From positions 25,442,637 through 25,506,636 of the forward strand of contig OY978530.1 of assembly GCA_963854835.1 (NCBI GenBank): a stretch of DNA of 64,000 bases, in the 5' to 3' direction. This document shows positions 59,451 to 64,000 of this stretch, one piece after another. Source of the stretch: Megamerina dolium (lineage: Eukaryota; Arthropoda; Insecta; Diptera; Megamerinidae). The notes beneath the pieces are model-generated. The model saw nothing but the letters and a program-made list of their open reading frames with translations, did no database searches and was not told the origin of the DNA. The position numbers and the translations under genes are program-made. Numbering within the stretch: the first letter of the stretch is position 1; each line of letters begins with the position of its first letter.

Positions 59451-61100
59451 CAGTGGCTCCCAGCTTATTTCGTACAGTGACAGTTTAAAAATTGCTGCAG
59501 TCGTAATTCCTAATATAGCAAAAATTTGAACAAAATATAAATGCCATTTTTGAAAGGAAGGTTTGTTTTTTATTTTCCAAAATTTACTTTTTCAAAATTT
59601 TAGTGTTTGACACTATAAAAAAATAAAATAAGAATAAAATAGGAAAATTCATGTCACAGCTTATTTCGTACAGTCTCTTTAAGTTCAAACTAAAAACAAA
59701 GTAAGTTGATTTTAATATTTAGTATGACATCCCTTAGCGTTAATGATAGCCTGGAGTCTATTTGGCATTGAATCCACCAATTTTTGAGTGATGTCTGGTG
59801 TGATTTTTTTCCATTCCTCCATCAGTACCTTCTTTAGGTCTTGCTTATTAGAAATCTTGTGTGTTCTTATTTTATTGTCCAAAATAGACCAAAGATTTTC
59901 AATCACATTCATGTCAGGTGACTGTGGTGGTGGAGACATCAAGTGTGGGCAGTTCCAAATAAGCCAAGATTGCACAATCCCAGATTTATGTTTTGGGTCA
60001 TTATCTTGGTAGTACCGAAATTCATCCCGCAAATCCAGTTTGTCTGCACTTTGAAGTAAATTGTTTTTCAGAATCTCGAGGTACTTCATTTTGTCCATTG
60101 TCCCCTCAATAAAAACCAATTCACCTACTCCGGCTGCTGACATACAGGCCCAAACCATCACGCTACCGCCACCATGTTTCACTGTGGGCTTAAGGTTCTC
60201 CTTGTTTAGCTCGGTATTCGCTTTACGCCAAACATATGACATTCCGTCCGAACCAAAAATATTAAACTTAGACTCATCCGCGAAAATAACGGTATTCCAG
60301 AACGCAGGAGTCTTAATAATATGCTCTTTGGCGAAGTCAAGTCGGCGTTGTATATTCATTTTTGAAATGAATGGTTTCTTTCGGGCTACTCGACCGTTCA
60401 AGTCATGATTGCGCAGCACACGTCGGACAGTTTCAGCACTGGATGATTTCCTATTTCACGCTGAACCTCTGCAGCCAACTTCGGAGCGGATAACTTTGGA
60501 TTTTTCTTAATTTTTCGTACAATATAACGCTCGTCTGATGCGTTGAAAATCTTATTAGGTGCTTCTCTGCCCTTGTTCTCCAACCGATTTTCGCGAACGA
60601 AGCGTTGAATGATGTATTGGACAGTTGAGGCACTTAAATTTGTCATTTCAGCAATTTTTCGCACACTCTGACCTTTCCTAAAATGGTTAATTACCAGTTT
60701 ACGCTGTTCCATCGTTGTACGACGCCCATAACGCTAAATGTTTAATTTACAGCACTTTAACTATTTAAAATAATAATAATAAAAATTGTTATAATAGTTA
60801 AAAAGGTCCAAAAACTCATACAATTCAAAAAAACTTTGTAACTGCGCGGCAGAATGAAACTTACTTACATTGAAGTTTGTGTACGAAATAAGATGTGAGC
60901 TGAAAATCAGCTGATCAATAGTTTTTCTTTCTTGCATGACAAAAAGAACAATTTTTGGGGTTCCCCGTTTTCTTATTAGGTTTACTAAACACATACACAG
61001 ACATCTACATTCAAAACTTATCGATAAGTTTTTTAGTTTCGATGTTACAGCCATGTACATAAAAATATATACACTGTACGAAATAAGCTGTGAGCCACTG
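59451..61100 (-). mobile_element. Tc1-type element T1 copy 2, complete (1650 bp)
   Basis: Ends CAGTGGCTCCCAGCTTATTT and its counterpart AAATAAGCTGTGAGCCACTG, flanked by TA in (TA)n. It is nearly identical to copy 1 over its whole length. Confidence 0.96.
59712..60712 (-). pseudogene. T1 transposase, single frameshift
   Basis: Best-preserved transposase of the window. Starts MEQRKLVINHFRKGQSVRKI at 60712; the Met six codons upstream in copy 1 is out of frame here because of a one-base loss. HTH domain to about residue 105, then one A is missing near 60450 (an AAAA run read as AAA). The remainder is open to 59712: FADESKFNIFGSDGMSYVWR, YQDNDPKHKSGIVQSWLIWN, QSPDMNVIENLWSILDNKIR, ending NAKGCHTKY. 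The Asp, Asp and Glu of the catalytic triad are all present, with about 34 residues between the last two. About 334 codons in all, usual for Tc1-type. Confidence 0.94.
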
Positions 61101-61127
61101 TATATATATATATATATGTACATATAT

Positions 61128-61184
<57 letters not shown>

Positions 61185-61246
61185 ATATATATATACCATG
61201 TATATATATATATGTATATATATACACATGCATATATACATATATA
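61101..61246. repeat. (TA)n tract
   Basis: Between T1 copy 2 and the Tc3-like element. Confidence 0.95.
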
Positions 61247-61506
61247 CAGTGGTAGACATTCGTATGAGCGCACACATAAATAAGAGCTTTATTATTGCAG
61301 GTAATGATTGAAAACTGTTTATTTCATTGTTTTATTTATATTCCAACTAAAATAGTTTCAGTTCATAAGCATTCAGCAAAATAAAAAACAAAATTGAGAA
61401 AAATCATACTTTTTGTGAAGATATTCGTATAAGCGCATGTAAGAATAGTGGTATTTTAATAACAATTAAAACTGCAGGTTTATCCTTTTTTCATTCTTTG
61501 GCTTAA

Positions 61507-62404
61507 GGGGGTCTTCTACCTTGTGGCTTCATTTTTGACACTGTTTTTTGAATATTAGTTATAGGAAAACTAAAAACGCAATCGAGGTGCGGTTTGTTGC
61601 ATTCAACTTGTTTATTTAAATACATTCAACACTAATTTTACTGAAAATTTACTGTCTTCGATTAGACCGTGACTTGACCTTGAAGTGTCCCTTGCAAAAA
61701 ATGCATACACAAATGGTTGACACGATTTAGCTCATGAAAATCGTCTGAAACAAAAAAACCAAAATGATTTAATTTTTTTATCACCTTGGCTATCGTTTGA
61801 CAGATGGCATTTTCAAAATTTGAAAATTTCGCAGAACAGGCAACTTTAAAAAAAAAAATTTTTTTTTTAAATGTTTTCGGGGTTAAAAACATCTGTAAAA
61901 ATTGTTTAAATAAAAAAAATCTAAAAAGTATCTGTCAGACGATAGCCACATGTTTTTCACAAATTTTGATATATAATTTCAATCAATCAATCAATTAGTT
62001 TTCGAGATATCATGTCAACCAGTTACAAAAACGCAACTTTTGGGAAATCGCATTTAAAGATATTCATGTATATAACAAGCGGGATGTTTTCGACGTTAAA
62101 TTTTCTTTCAAACTGAATGGACCGAAAAATTTATCATGCATAACAGAGATTACATAGATACAGATACATCAGGTATTCGATAGAACGTTAGATAACTTTA
62201 GAAAAACGCGATGGGCCAGCTTTTAGGTGGTCGCGAAGAGCGCTGCGATAAGAGCACGCGTAACTGTCTTCGACGGCTCGGAAAAACTCGAAATAATAAG
62301 ATTTCAGTTATATCCTTTTAAGGGTATATTCCTAACACCTTCTGGGTTGGAAAATTGACAAAATAAAAATCGAATTTTTTGAACCAACAAGGTAGAAGAC
62401 CCCC
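61507..62404. mobile_element. TTAA-flanked non-autonomous DNA transposon (piggyBac-like)
   Basis: Inverted ends GGGGGTCTTCTACCTTGT and the complement of ACAAGGTAGAAGACCCCC, with TTAA on both sides (61503-61506 and 62405-62408). TTAA duplication is the hallmark of piggyBac-type transposition. 898 bp, no credible ORF. It is inserted in the Tc3-like element. Confidence 0.85.
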
Positions 62405-62486
62405 TTAATTAAAATAAATTAAAGGTAAATCAAATCAATTTTTGTAGAAATTAAATGTTTTACATGAAATGCTTGTAATTTAGATC

Positions 62487-63395
62487 ATGCCTATAGGAAG
62501 TTATTTAACGGAAGAAGAGCGGGTAAAAATTAATTTATTAAAAGCGGAATCGTACTTAAATCGCCAGATTGCAGCCAGAATAAGGAGATCTGAAAATTTT
62601 ATACGAAATTTTTTTAAAAAAAGGCAGTAATTATGGAGTTAAACCTGCAACAAGAGGCAATACTAAAATAACGCGCCTTCAAAAAGGACAAATCCGGATA
62701 AAAGCAACTAAAGAAAAACTTAATTGCGGCCAAATTAAAACAAAATTAAATTTCCCGATAACAGCCAGACAAATTTCCAGGGTTCTAAATGATTCGCCAA
62801 ACATCAAATGGACGAAATTAAAGAGTAAGCCTCGTTTAACGGCTAAGCACAAAGAGGATCGTCTGTAATTTGCAAAAAAGTACATGTCCTGGACAAATGA
62901 GTGGCAGAAAGTAATTTTATGGACGAGGCAAAATTCAACTTAGATGGCCCCGACTTTTACAGATGCTACTGGCACGATCTGACCAAATCAAATGTTGTGT
63001 GATCAGAGAGTAATTTCTGAGGTGGAAGCGTTATGGTTTGTGTTTTGTTATGATAGAAAGCTAAGTTTGACACCCACAGCTTGCCGCATGGACTCTGCGG
63101 CATACACAGACTTTCTCCAACAGCACCTCATTCCGACAAGGAATGGAAAATGAGTACATTTTTCAACAGGACAATGCCTCGATACACGCATTCAGTGAGC
63201 CAAAGACTTCGTTTGAAGCCAGGAAGTTCGTTTACGATACAGCAATGTTGGCTTGAACTCAGCTCAGATTTCTTAAAAAATCTTATAAAATCGATGCCTC
63301 ATCGCATCTTTCAAGTTACTGAAAATCATGGTGGCCATACAAAATATTATAATCACCAAAATTTGACTTTCTTTCAAGGAATAAGTAGAGTGCGA
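62487..63395 (+). pseudogene. T3 transposase (Tc3-like), heavily mutated
   Basis: ATG at 62487: MPIGSYLTEEERVKINLLKA, then SYLNRQIAARIRRSENFIRN (HTH), GSNYGVKPATRGNTKITRLQ, and ITARQISRVLNDSPNIKWTK. Stops begin near 62866. In the catalytic part the first acidic block is lost (TRQNST where SDEKKF is expected). GGxxMVW-type text is barely visible, and the C-terminus LKNLIKSMPHRIFQVTENHG with GGHTKY remains at 63264-63350. Confidence 0.85.
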
Positions 63396-63595
63396 TTAAA
63401 CGAATGTCTTCACAAAAAATATAATTTTCCTCAATTTAGTTATTTATTTTGCTGAATGAACATTGACTCAAATTATTTTAGTTGAAATATAAATAAAACA
63501 ATGAAATAAACAATTTTCAATCATTACCTGCATAATAAAGCTTTTATTTATTAAAAAATTTAAAGAAAAGGTGTGCGCTTATACGAATGTATATA

Positions 63596-63605
63596 CATAT
63601 ATGTG

Positions 63606-63702
<97 letters not shown>

Positions 63703-63734
63703 CATATATATACATATATATATATATACATATA
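63596..63734. repeat. (TA)n tract
   Basis: Between the Tc3-like element and T1 copy 3. Confidence 0.95.
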
Positions 63735-64000
63735 CAGTGGCTCCCAGCTTATTTCGTACAGTGACAGTTTAAAAATTGCTGCAGTCGTAATTCCTAATAT
63801 AGCAAAAATTTGAACAAAATATAAATGCCATTTTTGAAAGGAAGGTTTGTTTTTTATTTTCCAAAATTTACTTTTTCAAAATTTTAGTGTTTGACACTAT
63901 AAAAAAATAAAATAAGAAAAAAATAGGAAAATTCATGTCACAGCTTATTTCGTACAGTCTCTTTAAGTTCAAACTAAAAACAAAGTAAGTTGATTTTAAT
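63735..64000 (-). mobile_element. Tc1-type element T1 copy 3 (cut by window end)
   Basis: The first 266 bp of the right end match 59451-59715 with about one difference (AAGAAAAAAATAGG versus AAGAATAAAATAGG). The transposase C-terminus would begin just beyond the window. Confidence 0.95.

Larger units (their letters stand above)
61247..63590 (+). mobile_element. Tc3-like element T3, with a nested non-autonomous element
   Basis: The left end CAGTGGTAGACATTCGTATG and the right end ACATTCGTATAAGCGCACAC (complement) share about 18 bp; the outer CAGTGGTAG is missing on the right. Both ends then share AGGTAATGATTGAAAA and TTTCATTGTTTTATTTAT. An inner motif copy ATATTCGTATAAGCGCATG occurs at 61423-61441. 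The total includes 898 bp of nested DNA at 61507-62404. Confidence 0.88.

Noticed and set aside
60061..60408. Plus-strand ORF of 115 codons (also its twin on the minus strand at 23319-23666)
   Set aside because: Exact antisense of the T1 transposase in both copies; explained by the transposase.

Overview
The window is animal nuclear DNA, most likely from a higher fly (Brachycera; tephritid or calyptrate-like, species not resolved). It is AT-rich, full of microsatellites and transposable elements, and built around one recognisable host gene: pangolin (pan, the fly TCF/LEF factor of Wnt signalling), on the minus strand. Two constitutive exons can be placed to the base. One exon, 55172-55456, encodes the region after the N-terminal Armadillo-binding part. 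The next, 3668-3887, encodes the first half of the HMG box. Their splice sites are canonical and their phases match (phase 2 to phase 2), which defines a 51,284-bp intron from 55171 down to 3888. Nearly everything else lies in that intron, in the start of the next intron (1-3667) or in the preceding one (55457-64000).

Inside the big intron, 3.6 kb upstream of the HMG exon, lies a 791-codon ORF on the same strand (7462-9837). It is low-complexity (Asn/Ser/Thr/Ala/Gln-rich) but has helical blocks, and it ends with a perfect CtBP-type motif (PYDLS). I interpret it as the first coding exon of an alternative long pan isoform made from an internal promoter. It could join the HMG exon in frame through a GC-AG intron.

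The rest is a layered transposon graveyard. From left to right: two inverted mariner-type 3' ends around an R1-clade LINE fragment sitting in a (CA)n tract (4.6-6.3 kb); a MITE at 6954; a second MITE candidate at 11056; mariner M1 copy 1 in (TA)n (11.8-13.0 kb); a nearly full-length jockey-type LINE on the minus strand (13.2-17.6 kb); a gypsy RT scrap; an LOA-like LINE with RNase H (18.1-24.3 kb) interrupted by a Tc1-type element; and LINE fragments with a 470-bp tandem duplication (25-29.5 kb). Then come a BEL/Pao 5' end (30.7-32.8 kb), a second R1-clade LINE (32.8-35.15 kb), a mariner/LINE junction, a decayed Ty3/gypsy element (36.4-39 kb), mariner relics, a tRNA-derived SINE cluster forming an inverted repeat (41.5-42.6 kb), a LINE split by another LINE (43.0-46.5 kb), and a BEL/Pao pol region split by mariner M1 copy 3 (46.5-49.45 kb). 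Minus-strand LINEs follow, one split by a mariner (49.5-54.6 kb).

Upstream of the pan exon, 55.7-64 kb is an unusual string of TA-targeting transposons and SINEs separated by (TA)n tracts. It includes two nearly identical Tc1-type copies and a TTAA-flanked piggyBac-like non-autonomous element nested in a Tc3-like element. No tRNA, rRNA, CRISPR or bacterial features were seen. All transposon reading frames carry stops, indels or truncations; the least damaged are Tc1-type copy 2 and mariner M1 copy 3.
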